Shown piece by piece: positions 55,042 through 63,935 of a stretch of DNA of 64,000 bases. Within the stretch, counting starts at the first letter, position 1, and every line of letters starts with the position of its first letter. The translations under genes and the position numbers were made by a program. The notes under the pieces were generated by a model. The model saw nothing but the letters and a program-made list of their open reading frames with translations. It was not told the origin of the DNA and ran no database searches. Source of the stretch: Bradyrhizobium sp. CCBAU 53351 (GTDB lineage: Bacteria > Pseudomonadota > Alphaproteobacteria > Rhizobiales > Xanthobacteraceae); the NCBI RefSeq assembly GCF_015291745.1, contig NZ_CP030059.1, forward strand, positions 4,429,501 to 4,493,500, given 5' to 3'.

Positions 55042-55893
55042 ATGAAGCTCCTCTCTTTCACCGCTAGCGGCCGCGCCTCGTTCGGCGCCGCCAAGGACAA
55101 CGGAATCGTCGATCTCGGCGCGCGCATGGCGCCCTGCTCCGCGCTGCGGCAGTTGCTTGAATCTGACGGCCTCACCGAAGCGGCAAAGCTCGTCGCCTCG
55201 ACGGCGCCCGATCATCCGCTCGACAAGGTCAGCTTCGCTCCAGTGATCCCCGATCCCGGCAAAATCATCTGCGTCGGCCTGAACTACCGCGACCACGTCG
55301 CGGAGACTGGCCGCACGGTGACCGAGAAGCCTGCGCTGTTCGCGCGCTTCGCCTGCAGCCAGGTCGGCCATCTCCAGCCGATCGTGAAGCCGAAGGTGAG
55401 CGACGATTTCGACTATGAAGGCGAGCTCGCATTGGTCATCGGCAAGGCGGGCCGCCACATTCCGGCGACCCGCGCGCTCGATCACGTCGCCGGCTATTCC
55501 TGCTACAACGAAGGCAGCGTCCGCGACTGGCAGCGCCACACCAGCCAGTTCCTCTCCGGCAAGACCTTTGCCGAGAGCGGCAGCTTCGGCCCGTGGCTGG
55601 TGACGGCGGACGAGATTCCGGATCCATCGAAGCTCAGCTTGCAGACGCGCCTCAACGGCACCGTCGTGCAGGACACCAGGACCGACCTCCTGATCACCGC
55701 GATTCCCGAGTTGATCGCCTACATCTCCACAATCTGCCCGCTCGTCCCCGGCGACGTCATCGTGACGGGCACTCCGGGCGGCGTGGGCGCCAAGCGCACG
55801 CCGCCGCTGTGGATGCGGCCGGGCGACACCGTCGAGGTCGAGATTTCCGGCATCGGCACTTTGCGCAACACGGTGATCGCCGAACCGGCCTGA
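55042..55893 (+). CDS. Fumarylacetoacetate hydrolase-family protein
   Basis: The 283-residue protein has an N-terminal extension of about 65 residues and then the FAH fold with metal-binding FDYEGELALVIG and GYSCYNEGSVRD. The C-terminal GDVIVTGTPGGVG loop is also diagnostic. Family members hydrolyse or hydrate ring-cleavage products (2-hydroxypenta-2,4-dienoate hydratase, acylpyruvate hydrolase). That would place it after the dioxygenase in this module, with the exact step unproven. It lies 24 bp after the hydroxylase and 39 bp before the binding-protein gene. Confidence 0.9.
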   Translation: MKLLSFTASGRASFGAAKDNGIVDLGARMAPCSALRQLLESDGLTEAAKLVASTAPDHPLDKVSFAPVIPDPGKIICVGLNYRDHVAETGRTVTEKPALFARFACSQVGHLQPIVKPKVSDDFDYEGELALVIGKAGRHIPATRALDHVAGYSCYNEGSVRDWQRHTSQFLSGKTFAESGSFGPWLVTADEIPDPSKLSLQTRLNGTVVQDTRTDLLITAIPELIAYISTICPLVPGDVIVTGTPGGVGAKRTPPLWMRPGDTVEVEISGIGTLRNTVIAEPA

Positions 55894-55932
55894 GCTTCGT
55901 GACCGACCAACCAACATAAATCAGGAAACGCC

Positions 55933-57144
55933 ATGAACTCTTCTCGCTCGCTGTCTACCGCCATCATGCTGACGACGCTAGCGCTCGCATGCCCTGCCGC
56001 GCGCGCCGAGATCAAGGGCGAGACCATCCGCATCGGCCTGCTGACCGACATGAACGGCGTCTTCGCCACCGCGATGGGCCCGGGCTCGGTCGAGGCGGCG
56101 CGGATGGCCGCGGAGGAGTTCGGCGGCAAGATCAACGGCAAGCCGATCGAGATCCTGCAGGCCGATCACCAGAACAAGCCGGATCTGGCGGCATCGCTCG
56201 CCCGCAAATGGTTCAGCGACGGCGTCCAGGCGATTGCCGACGGCGGCAGCTCCGGCGCCGCCCTCGCCGTGCAGGAGCTGGTCCGCGGCAACGGAAAGAT
56301 CTTCCTCGTCTCCGGCGCCGGCGCCAACCAGCTCACCGATGAGGCCTGTGCGCCGACCAGCGTGCAATGGACCCAGGACGCCTATTCCACCGCGACCGCC
56401 GTGGTCTCGGGCATCATGCAGACCAGCAAGGAGCCGTGGTTCTTCATCACCGGCGACTACGCCTTCGGCCATTCGATCGAGGCGACGGCACGAGCTCGCA
56501 TCGGCGAGCTCGGCGGCAAGGTCGCCGGCGGCGTCAAGGCGCAGCTCGGCACGCCCGATTTCAGCTCGTTCCTGCTGCAGGCCCAGTCCTCGGGCGCGAA
56601 GATCCTCGCCATCAACGTGGCCGGAGACAATGCCACTGCGATCAAGCAGGCCGAGGAATTCGGCCTCGCCGATCAGGGCATCAAGATCGTGCCGATGTCG
56701 TTCCAGAACGTCGACATCGAGGCGGTCGGGTTGAAGGCAACCCGTGGCGACCTCATCGTCACCTCGTTCTTCGAGGACGTCTCGCCGGCAGCCAGGAAAT
56801 TCTCCGATGCGTTCTTTGCGCGCCGAAAGGCGATGCCGTCGCAGATCCAGGCCGGCGTCTATTCCGCCGTGCGCCATTATCTGCAGGCGATCAAGGACAC
56901 CGATTCCGACGACAGCGCAACCGTGATGGCCAAGATGAAGGCGACCCCGGTGTCGGACGCCTACACGCCCAACGGCCGCATCCGCGAGGATCAGCGCATG
57001 GTGCACGATCTCTATCTAGTCCAGGTCAAGACGCCGCAGGAGTCCAAAGGCCCCTGGGATTTCGTCAAGCTGGTCGCGACCATCCCGCCCGACCAGGCCT
57101 TCCGCCCGCTCGACCGCAGCAAATGCGGCTTGGTCGGCAAGTAG
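55933..57144 (+). CDS. ABC transporter substrate-binding protein, branched-chain amino acid type
   Basis: The 403-residue periplasmic protein starts with a signal peptide (cleavage after ARA near 25) and has the type I binding fold (LLTDMNGVFATAMG, QADHQNKPD, DGGSSGAA). It is close to the island protein at 16190-17410 throughout, down to the C-terminal CPL/CGL region. No permease or ATPase genes accompany it. As last gene of the aromatic module it probably captures the aromatic acid and shares membrane parts encoded elsewhere. Confidence 0.92.
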   Translation: MNSSRSLSTAIMLTTLALACPAARAEIKGETIRIGLLTDMNGVFATAMGPGSVEAARMAAEEFGGKINGKPIEILQADHQNKPDLAASLARKWFSDGVQAIADGGSSGAALAVQELVRGNGKIFLVSGAGANQLTDEACAPTSVQWTQDAYSTATAVVSGIMQTSKEPWFFITGDYAFGHSIEATARARIGELGGKVAGGVKAQLGTPDFSSFLLQAQSSGAKILAINVAGDNATAIKQAEEFGLADQGIKIVPMSFQNVDIEAVGLKATRGDLIVTSFFEDVSPAARKFSDAFFARRKAMPSQIQAGVYSAVRHYLQAIKDTDSDDSATVMAKMKATPVSDAYTPNGRIREDQRMVHDLYLVQVKTPQESKGPWDFVKLVATIPPDQAFRPLDRSKCGLVGK

Positions 57145-57148
57145 CAGC

Positions 57149-57991
57149 TTACGCCAGATAACGCACCAGCTGGCCTTCCATCGCATAGAGCGCGCAGAGC
57201 GCCAGGCTCGACCACACCGCGGCGCTGAAATACAGGAACATCCAGGTCAGCTCGCCTTTCCAGTGCGCGATGTCGTGGGTCACCACCCAGCGCGTCGAAA
57301 CGTCATGCAGGCCTTCGAGGAAGCCGAGAAACCTGTTGCCCTCGGCGTGCCCTGCCCGCCAGCGGCTGAGATACATGGGAACGTCGACGGTGACGAGAAA
57401 GGCCAGGAAGCAGGCGATGCCGACGATGCCCGACATCAGCGCCCAGCGCACCACGCCCTGGAATTCCGGCATCAGGCGGCACAGCGCGATGCCGGCGAGG
57501 AAGAAGGTCACGGCCCACAGCGAATTCTCGATCGCGTTGAAGAGGAAGTTGGTCGTCACCACCGCGTACCAGGAGAAGCACTCCGCGATGATGATGATGG
57601 GCACGATCACGAGCGCGATGTTCACCGCGGTCTCCGCGCCCGTCATCTTGCCGAGCTGATGCAGGATAATGGCCCATTGCGCGACGAAGCAGAGCTCGGC
57701 CACGGTCGCGACGGTGCGGCCGACCACGACGCTCGACAGCCAGGTGTCGAACAGGCAGATGCGCTGCACGTCCGCGCGCGGCAGGAACGAGCGGAACGCG
57801 CAGCCGAACACATAGCCGGCGCAGAGCAGGAACATCAGCCCGATGTCCGAGCCGCCACCCGCACTTCCTGCGACCGTCGGGTAGAACTCGCGATACAGCA
57901 TGAACCAGACCAGGATATTGGCCGCGCTCACGAGCGTGAGAGATCCCCACCACCACGCGAGGGGATTTGACCGCGCCTGCCACTGCAACAT
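57149..57991 (-). CDS. Uncharacterised integral membrane protein, about 7 helices
   Basis: I do not recognise this protein. It has 280 residues with about seven hydrophobic segments spread along its length (near 15-35, 50-70, 100-125, 135-155, 165-180, 190-210, 250-275) and many Trp. A His-rich stretch (WVVTHDIAHWKG) lies near 240-250 on a loop. No family motif is obvious. It converges on the binding-protein gene with a 4-bp gap and is divergent from the IclR gene at 58215, so both may be controlled from the same region. Confidence 0.75.
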   Translation of the reverse strand: MLQWQARSNPLAWWWGSLTLVSAANILVWFMLYREFYPTVAGSAGGGSDIGLMFLLCAGYVFGCAFRSFLPRADVQRICLFDTWLSSVVVGRTVATVAELCFVAQWAIILHQLGKMTGAETAVNIALVIVPIIIIAECFSWYAVVTTNFLFNAIENSLWAVTFFLAGIALCRLMPEFQGVVRWALMSGIVGIACFLAFLVTVDVPMYLSRWRAGHAEGNRFLGFLEGLHDVSTRWVVTHDIAHWKGELTWMFLYFSAAVWSSLALCALYAMEGQLVRYLA

Positions 57992-58004
57992 GAGCCGCTC
58001 CAGA

Positions 58005-58025
58005 AATTATCGATGAATTATCGAT
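58005..58025. promoter_or_regulatory. Tandem AATTATCGAT repeats
   Basis: AATTATCGAT is present at 58005-58014 and 58016-58025, 11 bp apart (one helical turn). The pair starts 14 bp before the membrane-protein start and could be a control site for that minus-strand gene. Other than this and the palindrome at 58138, the 223-bp gap shows no structure. Confidence 0.45.
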
Positions 58026-58137
58026 CTGACATGTCGACGTAATAATCCTGTCACAAGACGGCATGCAATCACGACAAAAATCCGTGTGGTCGCCTCGCTC
58101 GCGCGCGTTCTTCAGTGAAATTTCGATGCAATTCTTA

Positions 58138-58154
58138 TGTCCACATATCGGACA
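58138..58154. promoter_or_regulatory. Candidate IclR operator
   Basis: TGTCCACATATCGGACA has perfect arms (TGTCC/GGACA) around 7 bases, and a further half site (TTGGACA) lies near 58178-58184. It is 61 bp upstream of the IclR start. IclR sites are often short palindromes with TGTCC-like arms, so autoregulation and control of the CoA-transferase operon are plausible. Confidence 0.5.
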
Positions 58155-58214
58155 ATTTCTGTACCGTCATCGAATATATTGGACAGAAGCGACGCTTCCG
58201 TTCGATAGTCAGGA

Positions 58215-59099
58215 ATGGCCCCGAAAGACTCATCCAAGCCGCGACATGCGCCCTCCTCCGCTGCCGCCGTGCTGGCGGAGAGCGTCGATGACGCCGCCTT
58301 CGCCACGACGCTGGCGAAGGGGCTGGTCGTGCTCGAAGCGTTCAAGGCCGGCAGCACACTGCTCGGCAACATGGAGCTGTCGACGCTGACGGGCATTCCG
58401 CGGCCGACGGTTGCGCGGCTCACCCACACGCTGGCCGAGCTCGGCTACCTCCGTTACGACGCTGAACGGGCGAAGTACCGCGTCGCTGCGCGAGCGCTAC
58501 GGATCGCGCATCCGCTGCTTGCGGGCATGCAATTCCGCCAGGTGGCACGGCCCATGATGCAGGAGCTGGCGCTCAGCGTCCGCGGCACGGTCTCGATCGG
58601 CCTGCTCGACGCCACCTCGATGATCTATGTCGAGACCGCACGCTCCGGCGATGTCGGGCCCCACGCGCCCGACATCGGCATGCCAATTCCCGTGGTGATG
58701 ACCGCGATGGGACGCGCCGCGGCAGCGACCTTGCCGCCGGCCGATGCCGAGCGGCTCGAACGCAACATCGCCGCCGAAGACGCCGAGTTATGGTCGGCCT
58801 TCCGTGACAAGTACCGCGCCGGGATCACGCAATGCAAAAGCCGCGGCTTCTGCACCTGCTGGGGCGAGTACATGGCTTCGATCCATGCCGTCGCCGCACC
58901 GCTGTTCCACGTCAGCGAATCCAGGCAGTCGTTCTCGATCAATTGCGGCATCCCCGCGTTCCGCCTCCAGCCGGGCCAGCTGGAAGGCGAGATCGGTCCG
59001 CGCATCGCGGCGCTCGCCGACAGCATCCGCGCCATCGTCGGAAAGGCGGCCCCCGCGCCGCCGGCGCGCAAGACCAAGAAAACCAACACCGGGACGTGA
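58215..59099 (+). CDS. IclR-family transcriptional regulator
   Basis: The 294-residue protein has a charged N-terminal tail of about 35 residues, then an IclR winged helix (LLGNMELSTLTGIPRPTVARLTHTL region, about 55-78), the IclR effector domain and an Ala/Lys-rich tail. The stop codon is 1 bp from the CoA-transferase ATG, so it is co-transcribed with the operon it probably regulates. Its start codon has only a very close AGGA, so the true start may differ. Confidence 0.9.
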   Translation: MAPKDSSKPRHAPSSAAAVLAESVDDAAFATTLAKGLVVLEAFKAGSTLLGNMELSTLTGIPRPTVARLTHTLAELGYLRYDAERAKYRVAARALRIAHPLLAGMQFRQVARPMMQELALSVRGTVSIGLLDATSMIYVETARSGDVGPHAPDIGMPIPVVMTAMGRAAAATLPPADAERLERNIAAEDAELWSAFRDKYRAGITQCKSRGFCTCWGEYMASIHAVAAPLFHVSESRQSFSINCGIPAFRLQPGQLEGEIGPRIAALADSIRAIVGKAAPAPPARKTKKTNTGT

Positions 59100-59100
59100 G

Positions 59101-60297
59101 ATGGCTGGGCCGCTCGAAGGTTTGAGAGTTCTCGACATCGCGACCATCATCGCAGCGCCCTTTGCCGCGACGCTGCTGGCCGACTACGGCGCCGAGGTGC
59201 TCAAGATCGAGATGCCCGGCCAAGGCGACGGCGTGCGGGCGTTTCCGCCATTCAAGGACGGCAAGCCGCTGTGGTGGAAAGCGGCCAACCGCAACAAGAA
59301 ATTCGCCACGCTCGACCTGCGCGCACCGGATGGGCTTGCGCTATTCAAGCAGCTGCTGCCGCGCTTCGACGTGCTGATCGAGAATTTCCGTCCGGGAACG
59401 CTCGACCGCTGGGGCTTGCCCAAGGAGGTGCTGTGGTCGATCCAGCCGCGCCTCGTGATCCTGCGCGCCACCGCTTTCGGGCAAGATGGCCCCTATCGCG
59501 AGCGGCCCGGCTTTGCCCGCATCTTCGAGGCCATGGGCGGGCTCACCTACATCACCGGGGAGAGCAAGGGCGAGCCGACCCACCCCGGTTATCCGATCGG
59601 GGATTCGATCGGCGGCCTGTTCGGCGCCGTCGGCGTGCTGGCGGCGCTGTGGAAACGGGCGCGTGACCCGAATGCGCCTGGCGAGGAGATCGATCTTTCG
59701 CTAACGGAGGCGACCTTCCGCCTGCTCGACGTCCTCGCTATTGAACACGACCAGCTCGGCGCCGTTCGCAGCCGGATCGGCAATGCCAACGGCTATTCGG
59801 CGCCAGCCGCCGTGTTTCGCACGCAAGACGATCATTGGGTCACGCTCGCAGGTTCGACCAACGCACTGTTTGCGGCGAACTGCCGGGCGATCGAACGGCC
59901 CGACCTCATCGACGATCCGCGCTTCGCCAGCAACGACCGGCGCGTCAAGCACGCTTCCGAGCTCAACGACATCTTCGCCGGCTGGTGTGCCGCCCATCCC
60001 CTCGATGACGTCCTCGCAAGGTTCAACGCAGCGCAGGGAACGCTCGCCCCGATCTATTCGATCGACCAGATCGTCGACGACCCGCAAATGAAAGCGCGCG
60101 AGATGATCACGCGCGTGGCTGACCGGGATTTCGGCACGGTCGCCATGACCAATGTCGTTCCGCGCTTCACCAATGATCCCGCGCAAATGCGTCACGCCGC
60201 CGGCGACGTCGGCCAGGACAATGACGAGGTCTTTCGCGATTGGCTCGGCCTGACCGAGCAGGAGATCGAACGGCTCACCGAGCGAAAGGTGATCTGA
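59101..60297 (+). CDS. CaiB/BaiF-family CoA-transferase
   Basis: The 398-residue class III CoA-transferase has VLDIATIIAAPFAATLLADYG at 10-30, NFRPGTLDRWGLP near 96-108 and the likely catalytic Asp168 in GYPIGDSIGG. It starts 1 bp after the IclR stop; translational coupling is likely. Next come a tricarboxylate-type binding protein and an ABC-type binding protein, so the operon would import an acid and activate it by CoA transfer. The pair of acids is not known. Confidence 0.9.
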   Translation: MAGPLEGLRVLDIATIIAAPFAATLLADYGAEVLKIEMPGQGDGVRAFPPFKDGKPLWWKAANRNKKFATLDLRAPDGLALFKQLLPRFDVLIENFRPGTLDRWGLPKEVLWSIQPRLVILRATAFGQDGPYRERPGFARIFEAMGGLTYITGESKGEPTHPGYPIGDSIGGLFGAVGVLAALWKRARDPNAPGEEIDLSLTEATFRLLDVLAIEHDQLGAVRSRIGNANGYSAPAAVFRTQDDHWVTLAGSTNALFAANCRAIERPDLIDDPRFASNDRRVKHASELNDIFAGWCAAHPLDDVLARFNAAQGTLAPIYSIDQIVDDPQMKAREMITRVADRDFGTVAMTNVVPRFTNDPAQMRHAAGDVGQDNDEVFRDWLGLTEQEIERLTERKVI

Positions 60298-60335
60298 ACT
60301 AACAAGAAGACTGACAATAAAGGGAGGAAGAGATC

Positions 60336-61323
60336 GTGGCATCGCACGACGTCACACGACGAACCCTGCTGGGCACAATCGCAGGCGGCCTTCTTGCCGG
60401 CTCAAGCCTGACGGCACGGGGCCGAGGATGCATGGCCTTCGCGCATGGTGCGGCTGATTTCGCCCTACGGCCCCGGCGGCTCCAACGACATTTCGCTGCG
60501 CCTGCTCGTCGAAGAGTTCGGCCGCAATCTCCGTCAGCAATTCATCGTCGAGAACAAGCCGGGTGCCGGCACCCGCATCGCGAACGACATGGTCGCCCAT
60601 GCCCCGGGCGACGGCTACACCCTGCTCTACGTCGCGGCGCCCTACGCGACCGCCGAGGCGCTGTTCGGCAAGCTGACCTATGACCGCAAGGATCTGCAGC
60701 CGGTCGCGATGGTCGTGGTCGCGCCGCTGTTTCTCATCATCAGCGCCGACGCACCATTCAAGACGCTTCCCGAATTGATCGCCTACGGCAAGTCGAAGCC
60801 GGATGGGCTGACCTTTGCTTCGCCCGGCGCCGGCTCGCAGCCGCACCTCGCCGGAGAGCTGCTGTTCCGCGACGCCGGCGTCAAAGGTCTCAACATCCCG
60901 TTCCGGGGTGATGCGGCCTCCTACACGGAGCTGCTCGCCGGACGCGTCGATGCCACGCTGACGGCGCTGCCGACCGCCCTGCCCTACATCCAGAGCGGAA
61001 AGTTCATCGTGCTCGGCGTCGCCTCGCCCGAGCGCAGCGCACTCTATCCGCAGGCACCCACGCTGCGCGAGCAGGGCTTTCCCAACGTCGCCGCCGCCGG
61101 CTGGTACGGCTTCATGGCGCCCGCCACGACGCCGCGCGCGATCGTCGACAAGTTCCAGGCCGAAGTCCTGCGCGCGCTGGCAGAGCCCGCGATCAAGGAC
61201 AAGCTGACCGCTCAAGGTCTGGAGGTGCGCGCAGGCACTGCCACCGAGTTCGGTCAGTTCATCGATGCCGAGACCCAGAAGTGGACCAAGCTGATCCGCG
61301 ATGCCGGGCTCAAGGGCGAATGA
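60336..61323 (+). pseudogene. Tripartite tricarboxylate transporter (Bug-type) binding protein, apparent +1 frameshift in a G run
   Basis: The GTG at 60336 (after GGGAGG) begins a twin-Arg-like signal peptide (TRRTLLGTIAGGLLAGSS). The mature domain (AWPSRMVRLISPYGPGGSND, KPGAGTRIAND, then a full Bug fold to 61323) is in another frame. Removing one G from the run GGGG at 60418-60421 joins them as TARA-EDAWPSRMV, with a perfect cleavage site. The gene is therefore either broken by one extra base or the base is an error. The intact protein would be about 328 residues and bind a carboxylate in the periplasm. Confidence 0.85.
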
Positions 61324-61345
61324 TCGCAGACAACAGGGAATGGAA

Positions 61346-62566
61346 ATGAAGAACCGTCTTCTCGATCGCGTCGCGGTCACCGCGCTTGCCCTGGTGATGT
61401 CGCTCGCACAGGCTCATGCGCAGAAGAAATACGATCCCGGCGCCTCCGACACTGCGATCAAGGTCGGTCAGACCGTGCCGCTCAGCGGCCCGGCCTCGGC
61501 CTACGCCGTAATCGGCAAGACCCAGGCGGCCTATATGAGGATGATCAACGACCAGGGCGGCGTGAACGGCCGCAAGATCGAGCTGATCCAGTATGACGAC
61601 GCCTATTCGCCGCCGAAGACGGTCGAGCAGGTCCGCAAGCTCGTCGAAAGCGACGAGGTGCTGCTGACCTTCCAGATCATCGGCACGGCGCCGAACGTCG
61701 CCGTGCAGAAATATCTCAACGCCAAGAAGATCCCGCAGCTGTTCGCTGCCACCGGCGCGGCACGCTTCACCGATCCAAAATCCTTTCCCTGGACCATGGG
61801 CTTCAATCCCTCCTACCTCGTCGAGGGCCGGATCTACGCGCAGTACCTTCTGAAGAACCATCCGAACGCCAAGATCGGCGTGCTCTACCAGAATGACGAC
61901 CTCGGCAAGGACTATCTTGCCGGCCTCAAGGCGGGCCTCGGTGACAAGGCAAAGATGGTGGTAGCCGAGACCTCCTACGAGATCTCCGAGCCGACCATCG
62001 ACTCGCAGATCCTGCGCTTGAAGGACGCCGGCGCCGACGTGCTGTTCAGCGCCACGACGCCGAAACAGGCGGCGCAGGCGATCAAGAAGGTCGCCGAGAT
62101 CGGCTGGAAGCCGCTGCACATCATCGACATCAACGCTTCCTCGCTCAGCGCCGTGCTGAAGCCGGCGGGACTGGAAAATTCCAAGGGCGTCGTCAGCGTC
62201 GGTTACGTCAAGGATGCCGCAGACCCCGACTGGAAGGACGATCCCGGCATGAAGCGCTACCTCGCCTTCATGGCAAAGTACTATCCCGACGGCGACAAGG
62301 ATTCGAACCTGAACGTCTACGGATACATCACGGCCCAGCTGCTGGTGCAGGTGCTGCAGCAATGCGGCGACGATCTGACCCGCGAGAACGTGATGCGGCA
62401 GGCAACCAGCCTCAAGCACGTCGTGCTCGATCTGACGCTCCCGGGAATCTCGGTCACGACCACACCGACCGATTATCGCGTCAACAAGCAGTTCCAGATG
62501 GTGCAGTTCGACGGCCAGCGCTGGCAGAAGCTCGGCGACATCGTGACGGACGAGGCGAAGGAGTGA
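61346..62566 (+). CDS. ABC transporter substrate-binding protein, branched-chain amino acid type
   Basis: The 406-residue binding protein has a signal peptide with cleavage after AHA near residue 25 and a type I fold (VGQTVPLSGPASAYAVIGK, MINDQGGVNGRKIE, YQNDDLGKDYLAGL). The ATG at 61346 was chosen because AGGGA lies 7 bases upstream; an ATG at 61340 overlaps it. It differs from the proteins at 16190 and 55933 and is closer to the general LivK group. No permease genes are visible. It is the last gene of the CoA-transferase operon. Confidence 0.92.
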   Translation: MKNRLLDRVAVTALALVMSLAQAHAQKKYDPGASDTAIKVGQTVPLSGPASAYAVIGKTQAAYMRMINDQGGVNGRKIELIQYDDAYSPPKTVEQVRKLVESDEVLLTFQIIGTAPNVAVQKYLNAKKIPQLFAATGAARFTDPKSFPWTMGFNPSYLVEGRIYAQYLLKNHPNAKIGVLYQNDDLGKDYLAGLKAGLGDKAKMVVAETSYEISEPTIDSQILRLKDAGADVLFSATTPKQAAQAIKKVAEIGWKPLHIIDINASSLSAVLKPAGLENSKGVVSVGYVKDAADPDWKDDPGMKRYLAFMAKYYPDGDKDSNLNVYGYITAQLLVQVLQQCGDDLTRENVMRQATSLKHVVLDLTLPGISVTTTPTDYRVNKQFQMVQFDGQRWQKLGDIVTDEAKE

Positions 62567-62591
62567 GAAGAGCCAGGCTTCGAGACGGCGC

Positions 62592-62858
62592 TCAACGCTG
62601 GCCGGCTCGCCGACCGCCGTTGCGGATCAAAGGGTCGCTCTCCCGGACATGGTGCTGATATTGGGAGATGGCGCGATTGGCCATGCGGATCCGGTTGGTT
62701 TGCCCCTCCTCGACCATCCCGGTGATGCGCTGTGCCAGGAATACGCAGGCTTCGAATTCGTCGCGGATCGCGCCTGTGCGGTCGAGAAAATCCCAGGCAA
62801 TCTCGTAGGCCTGCTCCGCGGCGGGATTGCGATAGTCGCTGAAGACAATGTGCGTCAT
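62592..62858 (-). CDS. Conserved small protein of unknown function
   Basis: The 88-residue acidic protein has a helical pattern (FSDYRNPAAEQAYEIAWDFL, then ACVFLAQRITGMVEEGQTN and RMANRAISQYQ) and no signal or membrane segment. The wording resembles small hypothetical proteins that I associate with Bradyrhizobium. The frame is open to 63041 on the minus strand, but only from this ATG does it look like protein. It is convergent with the binding-protein gene. The 187-bp gap to the SRPBCC gene shows no further feature. Confidence 0.65.
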   Translation of the reverse strand: MTHIVFSDYRNPAAEQAYEIAWDFLDRTGAIRDEFEACVFLAQRITGMVEEGQTNRIRMANRAISQYQHHVRESDPLIRNGGRRAGQR

Positions 62859-63045
62859 CACCGGCAAAGCCGGAGAAGCGCGATCGTTCCTGCGGCCCCC
62901 CTCGTGCGGCAGAAAGCCCGCTAATCCCGATAATGTTCCGGTCGCGGGAACGACGCCCCCGCCGCAAGTCATCGCACGTCGGCACCACGCCTTGCCAATG
63001 TCAGCGAAAACGGTCCCGGCGGCTCTGCGCCGGGACCTCATGTCT

Positions 63046-63537
63046 TCACCGCTTCATGCCTGCGACATAGGCCGCGAGCTTGTCGAGCGTCTGATAGCCG
63101 TACTCGACGGCGCCGAAGCCGATCATGCCGTCGCGCTGCTCGGTGCTCGAGGCAAGCTGGCGCATCATCAGCACGGTCTTGCCGTTGCTCTGCTCGGCAA
63201 AGGTGACGGTGAAGCGGAACATGCCGGGATCCTCGTCCTGGTCTGTGCCGTGATCCATCTCCATCAGCGACGGCCGCTCGATGCGGCGGAAGCGCATCCG
63301 GTTCGGATAGACCGTGCCGTCGGGGCCGATCATGTTGAAGCGCCAAACGCCGCCGACCCGCACGTCGATCTCGAAGGTCTCGACCTTGAAACCCTTCGGC
63401 CCGAACCATTGCGGCAGATGCTTGGGGTCGGACCAGGCCTCGAACACCAGATCGCGGGGCGCGTCGATCACGCGCGACATCACGATCTCGCGGTCGAGCG
63501 ACCATTGCGACAGAGCGGGGTTGGCAGAATTCGTCAT
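63046..63537 (-). CDS. SRPBCC-domain (AHSA1-like) protein
   Basis: The 163-residue protein has the helix-grip START/Bet v1-like fold used by small ligand-binding proteins (VMSRVIDAPRDLVFEAWSDP at the start; WFGPKGF; GTVYPNRMRFRRIE). Its partner gene is an ArsR-type regulator, 2 bp upstream on the same strand. Such ArsR/SRPBCC pairs are common in Bradyrhizobium and their function is mostly unknown. The ATG at 63537 was chosen for the coupling; an upstream frame overlaps the regulator. Confidence 0.88.
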   Translation of the reverse strand: MTNSANPALSQWSLDREIVMSRVIDAPRDLVFEAWSDPKHLPQWFGPKGFKVETFEIDVRVGGVWRFNMIGPDGTVYPNRMRFRRIERPSLMEMDHGTDQDEDPGMFRFTVTFAEQSNGKTVLMMRQLASSTEQRDGMIGFGAVEYGYQTLDKLAAYVAGMKR

Positions 63538-63539
63538 CG

Positions 63540-63926
63540 TCAAGAACCTTTCTTCTTGGTTGTGCGGGACGGCCGTTTGGCGACCGCCTGCTCCTTCTCT
63601 TTCTTGAGCTTCATCACATAGGTTTCGAACCGGTCGAGCCGCGCCTCCCAGATCGCGCGCTGCTGCTGGAACCAGTCCTCCGCCCCGAGCAGCGCATCCG
63701 GGCTGAGCCGGCAGGTCCGCACGCGGCCGGATTTCTCCGATTGCACGAGCCCGCTCGTCTCCAGCACATGGATGTGTTTCATGAGGCTCGGCAGCGCCAT
63801 GTCGAAGGGATCGGCGAGCTCGCCGACCGACGCCTCCCCCGCACACAGCCGCATCACGATCGCGCGCCGCGTCGGATCGGCAAGCGCTGCGAAAACCTGG
63901 TCGAGGCGGGATAATTGGTTAGCCAT
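63540..63926 (-). CDS. ArsR/SmtB-family transcriptional regulator
   Basis: The 128-residue winged-helix protein has FAALADPTRRAIVMRLCAGE, VGELADPFDMALPSLMKHIHVLE and a wing, but no CxC metal site, so it is not a classical arsenite sensor. A basic tail (KRPSRTTKKKG) ends it. A palindrome overlaps its start codon, which suits tight autorepression. It is coupled to the SRPBCC gene, the usual target or ligand handler. Confidence 0.92.
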   Translation of the reverse strand: MANQLSRLDQVFAALADPTRRAIVMRLCAGEASVGELADPFDMALPSLMKHIHVLETSGLVQSEKSGRVRTCRLSPDALLGAEDWFQQQRAIWEARLDRFETYVMKLKKEKEQAVAKRPSRTTKKKGS

Positions 63927-63935
63927 GAAGCTAAC
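63918..63935. promoter_or_regulatory. ArsR operator overlapping the start codon
   Basis: GTTAGCCATGAAGCTAAC has perfect 6-base arms (GTTAGC/GCTAAC) around CATGAA, in which CAT is the complement of the ArsR start codon. Binding there would block initiation of its own message. The remaining 65 bases to the window edge show no other feature. Confidence 0.7.
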
